Of a DNA stretch of 64,000 nt, positions 45,303 through 57,159 are shown one piece after another. The position numbers and the translations under genes were made by a program. The stretch is from positions 641,001 through 705,000 of the forward strand of contig JAJGOT010000198.1 in NCBI GenBank assembly GCA_022457155.1. The letters are read 5' to 3'. The stretch's first letter is position 1, and every line of letters begins with the position of its first letter. Under the pieces are notes generated by a model. It did not search any database. It was not told the origin of the DNA and saw nothing but the letters and a program-made list of their open reading frames with translations. This DNA comes from Cladopsammia gracilis. Its lineage: Eukaryota; Cnidaria; Anthozoa; Scleractinia; Dendrophylliidae.

Positions 45303-46268
45303 TTCTATATACACTGTAGCATAAAAGAGGTTTTATACATCAGTAATATGATCTAGACCGAAGCCGTTACAAAATTTAAACAAAAGTGACAACAGAGAGA
45401 GATACATATAATTGGTCCTGAAAAATACGAAATAGACAGTAATATGATGCTGACCAAAAACGTTAAAAAATTAAAACTAGGGGTACAATACATATAATTG
45501 GTTCTAAATGATGCGGTATAAACGATCAAAGCAAACCCAAAGAACAATAGAAACCTATATAAGTGTGGGATATTTCTAAAGGATTCAATTAAATTTAAGG
45601 AGAAACTTTCGCTTGTGCCTACAAGTGGATACAAGTTCATTGCGTTTATTAAGCGTTGCCATGTCTGGTTTATATAAAATAAAGAATTTCTCGGTGTTAC
45701 AAAGGTTACACCGTTTTGTAAGGTTACTATAGGATTTGGCCTTGGCAAGGATTCTCCAGGAGATTGTAAAGTCTTTGTTTTGATCTTTCAGCTCCCAAAG
45801 ATTACAATCTCCTGGAGAATCCTTGCCAAGGCCAAATCCTATAGTAACCTTACAAAACGGTGTAACCTTTGTAACACCGAGAAATTCTTTATTTTATATA
45901 AACCAGACATGGCAACGCTTAATAAACGCAATGAACTTGTATCCACTTGTAGGCACAAGCGAAAGTTTCTCCTTAAATTTAATTGAATCCTTTAGAAATA
46001 TCCCACACTTATATAGGTTTCTATTGTTCTTTGGGTTTGCTTTGATCGTTTATACCGCATCATTTAGAACCAATTATATGTATTGTACCCCTAGTTTTAA
46101 TTTTTTAACGTTTTTGGTCAGCATCATATTACTGTCTATTTCGTATTTTTCAGGACCAATTATATGTATCTCTCTCTGTTGTCACTTTTGTTTAAATTTT
46201 GTAACGGCTTCGGTCTAGATCATATTACTGATGTATAAAACCTCTTTTATGCTACAGTGTATATAGAA

Positions 46269-46324
46269 TTTAACTGATGAGTAGACCGACGCAACATCGG
46301 TCCACGAAACAGAACTGTATTAAA
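46269..46324 (+). ncRNA. Hammerhead ribozyme, right arm
   Basis: Stem I TTTAA/TTAAA, core CTGATGA, a long stem II (GACCGA/TCGGTC closed by GT/AC), GAA, helix III ACA/TGT with loop GAAC, then A at the cleavage site. All invariant bases are present and every stem pairs. Confidence 0.85.
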
Positions 46325-46442
46325 GTCTATATGAAACAACTGTGAGTAATCATACATTGTTATAACCGCTCCATTATTGTCGAGCACTATTCTGGATACA
46401 TCAGTGTGGAACTCACCTGTAGTTATATATATATATATATAT

Positions 46443-46479
46443 ACGGCCTACGGCCTCGTCGGCTAACACATATCGGCTA

Positions 46480-46557
<78 letters not shown>

Positions 46558-46581
46558 TAGCCGACGAGGCCGTAGGCCGAG
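46443..46581. repeat. Hairpin around (AT)n: CGGCCTACGGCCTCGTCGGC arms
   Basis: The left arm 46443-46470 and right arm 46552-46581 pair across an (AT)n tract (46486-46552). The arm sequence matches the stem at 26430-26460 of the dispersed repeat. It is the left edge of that repeat's second copy. Confidence 0.75.
46486..46552. repeat. (AT)n microsatellite
   Basis: It lies in the loop of the hairpin. Confidence 0.95.
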
Positions 46582-46789
46582 TTGGCTAAAATTAGGCGAT
46601 CTCACCCAAGCTTGAGCGCTACAATAGTTTTATAATTGAACACATTGATAACAAAGCACAGTTTGAAGAAAAAAATATCGCTGACAAGCCTTTTATGTTT
46701 TTAAAAAAAGCTTACAGATGTTTTACCGCGCGAAACTTGCAACATCACACAGTTCTTGAATGAAAGTGGCGCCTTTGTCAAGTGTGCAA
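46582..46789. mobile_element. Dispersed repeat copy 2, left part
   Basis: It matches 26450-26650 (TTGAGCGCTA, TATAATTGAACACATTGAT, ACCGCGCGAAACTTGCAACA, GTGGCGCCTTTGTCAA) and stops at the CACTGG end of the 14.6-kb insertion. Confidence 0.85.
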
Positions 46790-47370
46790 CACTGGAAAAA
46801 CTGGACCATTTACAGACTTACAAAATCATAGTGAAATCTCTGTAAAATTTGTAAAATCTCAATATTTTCCTTGTAAATTTCGAAGTCTGTAAATGTGCAC
46901 ACTTACAGAGATTTTACAAATCCCATAAAAAGTCTGTAAATTTTCACCCGATTTTTGCATCGTTTTTTATGAAATGTCTGTAAAATCTTCATGTTTATCT
47001 TGTAAATTTTTGAAACCATTTACAGAGATTTTATTAGGAATTTACAAAAGGTTGTAAAATATTTGTAAAATCTCTGTAATATTTTACAGAGATTTTATAG
47101 ATTTCCAAAAATCTCTGTAAAATCTCTTTATTATGTCTGTAAATTTGTATGTAGTAAATGTGCAGTTTTTACAGAGATTTTATAGATTTCAAAATATCTG
47201 TAAAATCTCTTTATTTTCTGTGTAAATTTGTATGTAGTAAATGTGCACTTTTTACAGAGATTTTATCAACTCTTTAAAAACTATGTAAATTTCACTTTTT
47301 TTTTCCACATTTTGTCTGTAAAATGTTAATGTTTATACAGAGATTTTACAGTACTAAAAATAATCTCTGC
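46790..47370. repeat. Left subterminal repeat region
   Basis: About 20 variants of TCTGTAAA, TTTACAGA and GAGATTTTA words in both orientations follow the terminal repeat. They are likely transposase-binding sites, by analogy with CACTA elements. Confidence 0.75.
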
Positions 47371-47763
47371 CAACATATTACTGTAGGCATGCTACAAAAA
47401 ACTTGCAAATTACTGGGTACATAAACATATCAAAAACCAGTAAACACCACCTTGGTAAGTTTTGGCATAGAAATAAGCTTCACTTGTCTTAGCACAATTT
47501 AAGTGCATAGCTTCCACAGTCGCGACATTTTGGGGTTTCTGGATTTTCCATGCTTGTACCCAGCAATTTATATGAGAAACCAGCAGCTAACAAATCCATG
47601 AAACTGGAAGGCAAGGCTTCAATGCAACATTATTAATTTCCTTTATTATTTTCATCTAAAGGATCATGATAAGAAATATATTCTATCTTCTATTATATTG
47701 CAATACATATAACTATCTCTAAGAAGGTGCAGCAAGATCATGATATATTAGAACATTTTTTGG

Positions 47764-48285
47764 AAATTAATAAATATCCTTTTGCATCAGAACTAATAAA
47801 TAAAAGGTCCCCCTAGTATATTTGTCTAAGGTTCAACAAGATCACATTTTATTTTTTTTTTGGGGGGGGGGGGGGGGGTGGGGGGGGGGAATTAATAAAT
47901 AAATTTCTTTCTGCAATAAAACTTATAAATCAAAGGCGGTCCCCCTGTAATTATTTGTCTAAGGTTCAACAAGATCACAATTTATTTAAATGTTTTGTTT
48001 GGAATTAATAAATAAATTTCTTTTTGCAACAGAACTTACAAATCAAAGGCCGGCCCCACTGGTATATTTGTCTAAGGTTCAACAGGATCACAATTTATTT
48101 AAATGTTTTGTTTGGAATTAATAAATAAATTTCTTTTTGCAACAGAACTTATAAATCAAAGGCCGGCCCCACTGGTATATTTGTCAAAGGTTCAACAAGA
48201 TGATGATCACAATTTATTTGTTTTTTTTTGGAATTAATAAATAAATTTCTTTCTGCAAAACTTATAAATAATAGGTCCCCTGATG
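47764..48285. repeat. Tandem repeat, about 113-bp unit, 4-5 copies
   Basis: Copies share GAATTAATAAATAAATTTCT, TCAAAGGCCGGCCCCACTGG and GGTTCAACAAGATCACAATT blocks. One copy holds a G-rich run (47862-47889). Confidence 0.85.
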
Positions 48286-48582
48286 TATTTGTGTGATCTC
48301 TTTTCAATAAAAAATGGGGAATTTATACAAAATTTCTTTCTGCAACAAAACTTTAAAAAATAGTCCCCTTTGCCCTTGTTCTTCAAAAAATGGACAGTGC
48401 TTTCCAGAGAATAACATATAATTAGCTTTTACAAATTTATCTGCTGGATAGTGATTTATTTATACCCACAAAAGATAATCTTCTTCTTCTTCAACCATTT
48501 CTTGAAGTTTAGACATGTATGCATGTCTTTTTTTGGTTCTTAGGTTGTAAAAGTTGATTATTGACTCTAATTATTCAAGTAG

Positions 48583-50093
48583 TTAAACAATAACAAGATT
48601 ATCCCTTGTTACAACCTTTGTTTCGTCTTTCCCACGAACTTTTCCTTTAAGGAAAAGCTCCTTTCCAATAAGTACCACTAAGTTCTCTTTGTTTTCTGCC
48701 ATTTCACCCGCCCTAGGGACAGGCACACCCAGGTCTTGCAGAGTTCTTTTAAGTTGCATAGTTTTTAAATCAGCTAATTTCTTTACTTGCATAAAGAACA
48801 GAGTGGTGATTATTGCCATTTGCCTCGGTATCTGAAATTGATGAGAAAAAAAATGGCATTTAAAAGTGAAGCGCATACTGCTTTTGAATACTTTGATATT
48901 CTTATAAGTGTACAAAACAGGAGACTACTTAATTGAAAACCTTGCTTTCAAAGAGAATACTACATTACTGCAAAATTTTACAATGCTATACACGTAGTTA
49001 AAACAGGTTGCATGTTGACTCCAAATAATAGAGAATCAATCAATAGAGTTGATACAGTATAACCTCATTATATCATTTCCCAAGGGAAGTGAGATGCCAT
49101 GCATTATTTTATCCATTGAAATTTTAACATTGGTTCAATTCCTCAAATACCAAATGAGGGTCATTACATACTACTATTAGCCATATAGTTGTGTCACAAT
49201 CTTACCAAATTGTTTTTAAGAGTTCCAAATTTCCCTCTTCTATTCTTTTTAATCTTTCCAACTCATATGGAGAGATATCAGGAAGACTCTATAAAATTGA
49301 ATAAAAATAAATAACTTAGTACTGTGTGCTTCTACAGGTAAAGATATGATGGATGATGGGGGATGAAAATCAAACTACCCTTATCTACAACTGTACTTGC
49401 CACATACTTACCATAAAACCATATTTATACCATGCCATAGAAAATACAATCAATCAGAATACAGAAAAGCTGTTGTACAGTGTATATATTAAACGGTATT
49501 ACACCAAACCTTCCTATTTTGTGCTGCGATCCTGTTCCTGCTAGTGTATTTTCTATGGCATGGTATAAAATAATTATGCATCACTTTCTCATGATATACC
49601 ATGGAATATCCCATTTGTCACTTGTACTTTCTTGGTATACACACTTGACAACGCTTGTGTGTACACCGAGAAAATTCAAATGACTAGTGGTACATTCCAT
49701 GGTACCACTCAAAAGTGTTGCATTACTAGAGTATACATGTAAATACCAAAACAAAACAAGCCCATCTCAAAAAAAAATGTAACTTTACCATAATGTACAA
49801 GCCTGCGTGTTTATGTGGAAGCTGCTGTTGAAAAGGTGAACCCTCTTCAGCATGAAAATTACAATAACACTCACATGTTCGTTGTTTACTTCATCCTCGT
49901 TTACAGGACTTGCAACCTTTTTACGTCCCTAGCAAAACAAAACGTGGCTTAGAATTCATTCATTCATTCAATGACAAAGGTAGTCTATTATTATTATTAT
50001 CATGTGTTCTCTATATAATTATGTGTTTTCCATGAGGGCTGGGTCCAAACCATGGACCTAGGGCACCCATGAGGCGCTGTGTGGAGGCCACAC

Positions 50094-50153
<60 letters not shown>

Positions 50154-52694
50154 TTGTAGTCACTATCTGTCTTCTCATTGGCTAAGAACCTACATTTAAT
50201 TCTGGAAATCAGCTCACCCTACAAGATTATTCACTTATCTGCTAGTAGATACACTGTAAGTGAATTATCTGTTAAGTGTGCACTGTCACGACAAGTCATG
50301 ATTTCCAAGAGCAATGCCCAGTTCACGGGTGGTGAATTCTATTCTTGTTGGAAAATAATAAAGTATGTTCCATGCGACAGTGTTTTTGTTGAAATTTTCT
50401 TTAAAAAAAAGAGTAATAAAACAATTATTAGATTCGTTTTTTGTAATATCAGGAATAATCAAGGTCTTGGTAAGTGTTATCAGCTGAAGCCGAAGGCTTG
50501 ATTATCACAAAAACCTCATCCACTATTATTTGTTTATAATAATAAAACACTGTCATAAAACTGAGAACACCCCTTCATCCCTGTACGCTTACTTTGTCAA
50601 CTTTTTTTTTCTTTTTGTCACTGGCTCCTGGGTTATTATCCTGTAAAAATAATATTGAAACAATAAATAACAACAACAAACACACTTTAGTCACATTTTT
50701 ACTTCTTATGGCTTGTTTAAAAAACTCAATACTTTCTGTGCAACTTTGCAAATTTTGGTCATTATGTATTTTCATTGGCAGTTTAATCTGAGAAATTTGC
50801 CATGTGCAAACAGCTTGCTTGCATGGTTTGGGAATTTGCTTGCAACGGTTTTCAGGAGATTCCACTTGTTCAAAAAAACCTTCTATGATCAGTTTGGTCT
50901 CAGCTTTAGTTCACATGCTAAATAATCAACTCAGTAATATTCCAAGCAAAATTTTCAAATAAAAAGGAATCTGCCAAATAATCTACCAGATGAAATTTTC
51001 TACCGAAATGAAGTTGTTTGCACCAGTTGCAAATTATGTAGTTCTTAGGGTAAACGGTCAATCAAATTACCAACATTATGATGTTAGTTTGTAAAGTTTT
51101 ACAGAAAATTCCATCTTGTTTGACTGTAACTCTGAATACTTGAAAATAAATGATACTGTCTTTTGATGTTTATAAAACTAACACCGTTACAGGTACATAT
51201 GCTTACTTGATTAACTGGTTTTGCTCCTGGATTACTTTCCTGTGAAAACAAAATATTAAAAGGTTAAGTATCTGTTTGCTTCAATCACAATCACATAATA
51301 TGCCAAGCCCAGTATTTAAACTTAGAATACATTGGTGGGAGGCAAGTGCTCTCAACACCACACCACCCTTGATCTTATGACTTTACTCTGGTTGCAGAGT
51401 TAAGCAAGAACATGCATCAAAAGCAATAATAAAGATGAGTAAATTTGTGCTTACAACAATTTCTCCATCATCGCTTGAGCTTTGCTTGACTCTCTGTAAA
51501 ATAAAAATGACCATTTGGAAATGTTTGAAATCCCATATTATAGAGTAACTGACAATAATGCTTTTTATGGTTATTACTTGTGACAACATTTCAAAATTTT
51601 CAGTGTGCAATGTTAGTATACTGGCAGTAATAACTTTTTACTTCTTTTATTTTTTTCTGTTAAGGTTACAGTGTACCTTCGGGGGTGTCTCCAGTATAAC
51701 AGCTCTAGCGTCTTAAGATTACACTTAATATACCTAAACCCAAATATCAAATTAAAGCTTATAGAGCTGGCTATCTAAATATGGAAACCATTTGGTAATA
51801 AAATGAATTGTCGAATTTTTTACGACGTCTAAATTCGAACGTCCGAATCAGCTTTAAAACGCTATAACTCAAAGCGATTATTATATTTTCTAAATTTGAT
51901 TTGTTCTCGGGTTTCCGGACACGAAGCGCTAAAAAAACGTGTCGGCGATTTTCCATATTCAATTGCAGTGAAAAGTTACAGAATATTTTCGAAAAGGGGA
52001 GAAAAAAAAATTGGAATGATCGCACGGAAATGCCTCTTGACGAAAAAGTTTTCGGAATTAAGAAATTCGCCGACACGTTTTTGTTGATTATATGTCAGCC
52101 TAGCTTCTGTCCAAATTTAAGGAAAATCGAACAAATTCCCTTTGAGTTGTAGCTCTTTAAAGTGTCCCCAACAAGCGAAAAATTAACTTTGAGAAAACGG
52201 CGCTTAAAAAAACATATCGCTTAATAAACAAACTCCGCCCACAAAAGTTATACCGTCATTTCTCCGTCAATTTTCACTAATTTTCGATACTTTTTTTTTG
52301 GATGAAAGCTCATTCTGTAAACTTTATTTTAACGCCAAAAAAAAATTTTCAATAAATTTTCGATCTGAAGGTACACTGTAACCTTAAGTGGGTGTTCCAA
52401 GCACATAGGCATTTTGACTGCGCATGCTCAGGAAAATGTGAATCGAACACATGATTGCCGCCATTTTGTTTCGAGGGGGCCGTTGGGCAGGTTTTCAGGC
52501 GAGTGATCGATGCTTTAGAAAAGTATCTATTGAGAAAATTGAAAGAATGTGATGAGTTTACATACAATACTAACCCTGTGGACACTCGTGGTGTTTGTTG
52601 AATGCTTGGTTGGCGAGTTATCATCGATCAAAGTGCGAACATGAATTGTATAAATGGGCAATGCACGGGAGTTTGACACTAGATCTACTCGTGT
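48583..52694 (-). CDS. Cargo gene 1: multi-exon gene of unknown function
   Basis: Minus-strand exons in order: about 52694-52575 (VRTLIDDNSPTKHSTNTTS; no in-frame ATG seen), 51493-51455 (RVKQSSSDDGEIV), 51239-51207 (ESNPGAKPVNQ), 50640-50593 (DNNPGASDKKKKKVDK), 49928-49875 (GRKKVASPVNEDEVNNEH), 49288-49206 (LPDISPYELERLKRIEEGN, LELLKTI), 48823-48583 (LADLKTMQLKRTLQDLGVPV, to stop). Phases agree at every junction. Four consecutive tiny exons have good GT-AG sites. The product is a charged linker, a Y-E-x-x-R-L-x-x-I helix motif and a SAP-like C-terminal part. The last acceptor (ACCGAG) is chosen by frame. The better-looking CAG 11 bp upstream would give a stop. Confidence 0.6.
51664..52383. 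mobile_element. 720-bp TTAA element in the first intron of cargo gene 1
   Basis: It starts GGTTACAGTGTACCTTC and ends GAAGGTACACTGTAACC, with TTAA on both sides (51660-51663 and 52384-52387). It is non-coding, and younger than the 14.6-kb element it sits in. Confidence 0.85.
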
Positions 52695-53097
52695 TCAAAA
52701 AATATGGACGAACAAGCAATCAATTCAGGTTAGTGTCAAGGAATTGAAGTTTCGTTATTTAAAAATTTAAGTCTTTATATCAATGCGTGAGTAAGTTACA
52801 CGGTTCTTTTATAGTGCTAAATTTTGATTTCCACTCGATTTTCCTTCAGTTTCAGTGTCAATTTGCTTAATTTTTTTACCGTCCCCCCAAATTGTAATTA
52901 TCGGAGATAACTTTATTATTGCTTTATCTGTTTTACAGTGCAGAAAATGAGACCTTAAAAAATGCGTGGCGTTCAACATGTACGTTTTCCTTCACAGCAC
53001 CTCTGGTGCATTTGCATACGACAAGATTTCGTAGATTTTCTCGGTCGTCGATCAAAGAGTTGGTTGACCATCTTGTTGCTGAAGTCTGCTGTGAAAG
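52661..53097 (+). CDS. Tentative divergent transcript, two exons
   Basis: An ATG at 52661 (MHGSLTLDLLVFKKYGRTSN) runs to a donor at 52728. It joins in phase 2 to 52939-53097 (NETLKNAWRSTCTFSF, SIKELVDHLVAEVCCE) after a TTTTACAG acceptor. No following exon fits the phase. It overlaps the first exon of cargo gene 1 on the opposite strand, so a bidirectional promoter with a non-coding transcript is equally possible. Confidence 0.3.
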
Positions 53098-53159
53098 GTA
53101 AGCAACTATATTCCTATGCAGCTGCTGCAATTACATCACTGCAAATATTGAGTAGGCAA

Positions 53160-56100
53160 TGAATTTTTTTATCCTTTTTTGATAAGTGTGGTGTCAATAA
53201 TTTTCTTTTTGGAAGTGCAAGCTTGAGAAAAAAATGGATATATCTTTTCATTTCACCTGTCCCCCCAGTCCCAAAATCTGTCGACGACTTATTTATTTAT
53301 TTCTTTTTCGCTTTGTTTAATTTGTTTACTTAAAAAAAATGCGTGCTTTTTACTTTACGAGTTCAAAGTGCTGCTAATTTTAGTTAAAGTTGGCCTTCGA
53401 AGCTCAGTTGTGTTGTGGTACTTTTCACGAACTCTGACACGGTACTAATTCTCTGAATGAATATTTTTTTAGGAGAATGCGCTGCTTGTGATGCTGACTG
53501 TCTGTTTGACATTTTTACCTTAATGAAAACTGGAACACTTTTTGGTCCTTTTCGTTGTATTGGTAATGTCTTGTTTATAATTCTTCAAAATGTTACAATA
53601 TTCAGATTTGTGATTTACTCTTGCAACAACTCCATATACTGCAGTACATACTATGGAAATGCAATATTTCTGTTATAAGATAAAGTTTATTATGAACTGA
53701 AAACTAAAGATCATCCTTTGACATACACACAGTCTCAATGTGTTTGCCAACACTGAAAGATGCAGTCGCACAAAATAATTGATCTTTTACGCTTTGTAGA
53801 ATTTTTTAAAAAAATATAAATTATGCTATTTAGTTTAGGCTTGCTGCTTCCCAATATGTTAGTGGTGCCATTAATTTCTTAAAGAACTTCTGTGTTCGTG
53901 TTTTTTACGAGCAAGGTCAATAATTTATGATTATGATATGGCATTTACCAGAGATGGGCTTCTGTTTCCATCAGTGTGATTAATTTTATTTATATGGTGT
54001 ACCTCAAAATGTTATTATCAGAACAACAACTCTTAGAACAGACCCTGCAGAAATATCATATTTGCTGTCTTGTTGTAAGATGAACTGTACTGTCAGTTGT
54101 ATTTAAAAGAAATGAATGTTAAGCAACATCTGTAAATCAGATACAGTGACAATTTTTGGCACAGTGTACTTTGGCCGAAGTAGCAGCATTTCAGGCAGCT
54201 GAACATAATCCAAATTCTAAGTATTGCTCTACAGTATTCTAAGAAATTATTTAGTTTAAAGGAAATGCTGTGCATTGAGAGGCCAGATTAAAGGAATATA
54301 GTTGTCCAACAGATTAAACAAGTTCCATACTGAAGGTCTTTGAATCTTGAACACTTCTTCATGACAGTATCAGTGTCCAGCCCCATAGACAACCTCCAAG
54401 ATTAGGCTTACCCACCAGGGCTTAAGAGTATCTGCCAATCTACTTCTGGGGAAAATTGTTTCATATATTGATTTAAAAATTGGATGAAATGAATTAAAAA
54501 CATGTTCTCTGCTATTTAGAGAGATGTGAAGTGGCCCGATAGTTGGACAATGGACAAAATGGATGGCTGTCCAGTGATATTCTCAGGCAGGCTGTCATTG
54601 ATGTGACTGTCACCAGCCTTAGAGGACAATGGATATGAATACGAAGAGTGATCATTTGAAATATGAGAATGTTCCTGCTGAAGAGTATTGGTCAACCCAG
54701 GATATATGATCTCCCTACAATAGAATTGGCCTCAAAAGAAAGCCAAACCTGTGCTCATTACTATATCATATGCAGTATCAAAGTCCTTCTTTGACTTCAG
54801 TCTGTACACTGTAGCTCGACAAAATCCAATTGATGCAAAGTGCCTGTTTCCCACATTGTTCTAACATTGCCACATCACAATGTTGATGTGTGTTGATTCT
54901 GTGTCTTTCAAGTTCAGGGGTAACAAATTTCTGCTGTGAACCAGTCGGCATCACAGACGCATATGTGTTACTGATATTATGCATGCAAGATGCAGATGTA
55001 ATAATTACATACATGTACAAAATAATGCATGATTATTTTTCTTTGCTCTAATAACCTGTCTGTTTGACATTGTATACAAAAGAAATAAAAAAATGCGCCG
55101 AGTGCATTATTGAGTTATAGAAGCATGCAGGAATTTTTAAGAACACAAGAGAAGTGCAGAGAAGCATGAGCCAAGTGTTCTTAAAATTCCAAACAACTTA
55201 ACAATGCACAAGGAACAAGTTTTTTTATTTCTTTTATAAAATAAAAACGGTTATAATAAACCTTATGTCACGCGCGTGCTTTATTTCTGAGAGAATTACC
55301 AGAGTTAATTTAAAAACAAAATTAAGAATATACTTTTGTCTATACTTAAAGAAGCAGATTCCTATATTAATATTGACGAGATTATCTCTTAAGTTAAATC
55401 AAAAAGTAATTAATTAATATTTTCACAATTCTCTTTTTTTATTTCAATCACTTGTTTCTTCTTCCCCCCCCCCCCCCTTTTTTTTCTTCTATTGTTTGAT
55501 CCTTTCTTTTTATTTCAACAAATTGGTGTGCGTAGCGATTTTTAATCATGTAATTAATTTCACTGGCCTGCCAAGATTAGCTTTTGCTACCTGCAGGCCA
55601 GTATTATAAATTCTATAATAACTAACTAATAAAGATTTTTTTTTTTTGTTGTTGTTGTTGTTATCGAGTTATAATGAACTCGGTTTAACCAATCATAGCG
55701 CACGCATTTCCTTGAGCATTTTATAACGAGTTATAATGAACTCGGTTTAACCAATCATAGCACACGCAATTCCTTGAGCATTTTATAATATGTAATATAT
55801 ACTGTGTCCCAGCGTGGAGAATTTAAATGCTGATCACTTGAAAATTAAAACGGGTGTCTAACACCCATAGTCAACCAAAGTTTAAAAATAAAGTACTATT
55901 AGGCCCGGTTAAGATGCCAGACTTCTCATAAGTCAAAGCAAATGGCATCTGAATCAACTGTTTGATTGAATATTTGACTGTGGACCAGGTTTGAGTCAGA
56001 AACCAAATTTCACATGACCTGAATCGACTGCATAAATTATTAAATGTAATTTGAGGCAAGGATCGATTTTTTTATTAGATAGTATTTTAATGATTTGGGT

Positions 56101-57000
56101 CAACCTAAATATGAATTAAGTTAAGCTCATGAAAAGTTTGGTGCATGAACCAGGCTTTAAAAATAATCACGTTATTATTAATCTCATATCAGCATCTGAG
56201 ATAATGGAGATTTTTCAATAAATGTGCAGGGTGTCAATGTTAGATTTAGCTGAAAATATTTCCCTCTGTAAAATTTTCAGTTTTTCAAGTTAAAAGTGAT
56301 TGTCTCATAACCAAGCAGTCTTAAGATCAGTAACGGTTATCTCTCATGGGAGATGCTCCTGTGTTTTAAATAGCTGATCAAAAAAGCATGAACACTAGCA
56401 TTATTTTTTAAATATATTGAGGTGAAACCAATCAGTTGTAAGAGGAATAAACTACAAATCCCAGCATTAATATTGTTATTGCAGATTGTTCTCCCATCCC
56501 ATTGGTCACCGTGCAACTCACATATTATTACTACTTAATTAAGGAATTAGTGGGGTGAGCATGGCCAGGGATATTCTTCTTTTGTCTTGGTAAATTCAAT
56601 CAGGCTATTAGCTAAAAAAATATTGCAGGTCGCAGCAGTTAAGAGGTGGTTAAATCAGGACAACATTGCTTGAGGTTATTATACTCTTCAATTTGAGATG
56701 TCCTTAAAATTGTGCCACTAAAATGTTTTCTAACTGCCAAATGAAGATAATTACAGCTTCCAGTAAACTATTTAAAGCAAATTATGCAAACAAGGTTTCT
56801 TACTCGCTGATAATATCTTTAATTTTTCCTCCGTTTCTAAGAATGTTTCCTTAGGTAAAGCTACACCTTATTATCACTATCTGACTCTTCCTTTTTGGAA
56901 AATCAGTGACCCTCGTTTTTTCGGTACTCCTACCCGCTGTCGATTGAGTTAAAGAATTTATTGTCCTCGGAAAAAGAGGCACTTGAAATATTCAATAATG
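53160..57000. other. Interior of the 14.6-kb element, no gene supported
   Basis: AT-rich sequence. The frame at 53457-53678 begins near a TTTTTTTAG acceptor and ends near a GT donor (53571), but its phase fits no neighbouring exon. Apart from the direct repeat at 55663-55788 I see no structure. Confidence 0.4.
55663..55788. repeat. Two-copy direct repeat, about 64-bp unit
   Basis: CGAGTTATAATGAACTCGGT with TTAACCAATCATAGC, and TCCTTGAGCATTTTATAA, occur twice in tandem. Confidence 0.9.
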
Positions 57001-57015
57001 ACTTACAGACAGTAC

Positions 57016-57159
57016 TTATGTGATGGAAGGACTTTTCAGAGCGACGATACTCTTGAACAGCTCGTCTGCAGCGTTCACAAAAATATCTCCGTCCTTTATT
57101 TCACTTGTCGAATTTGTTCCAAAACAACCCTCGAAATCATCACTGTACGCGGCTAGCAT
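57016..57159 (-). CDS. 47-aa ORF in the 14.6-kb element
   Basis: ATG to TAA, in a GC-richer island. It encodes MLAAYSDDFEGCFGTNSTSE, then IKDGDIFVNAADELFKSIVA and LKSPSIT. A strong GTAAGT donor lies just after the stop, so it may be the coding part of a first exon or an upstream ORF. The codon choice looks coding. The family is unknown. Confidence 0.4.
   Translation of the reverse strand: MLAAYSDDFEGCFGTNSTSEIKDGDIFVNAADELFKSIVALKSPSIT

Larger units (their letters stand above)
45212..46363. mobile_element. Palindromic Penelope-like insertion, 560-bp identical arms
   Basis: The left arm 45212-45772 and right arm 45803-46363 are inverted copies. A 131-codon frame on each arm has the same translation. 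The right arm ends with the coding end of a Penelope-like element ([40 protein letters not shown] at 45780-45986), a long 3' UTR and a hammerhead ribozyme. It is related to the 44-kb copy. The near identity suggests one insertion event with template switching, or gene conversion. Confidence 0.85.

Noticed and set aside
45353..46218. Two identical 131-aa predicted proteins on opposite strands
   Set aside because: They are the 3' UTR arms of the palindromic Penelope-like element. The frame is hydrophobic and low-complexity, and follows the real coding end.
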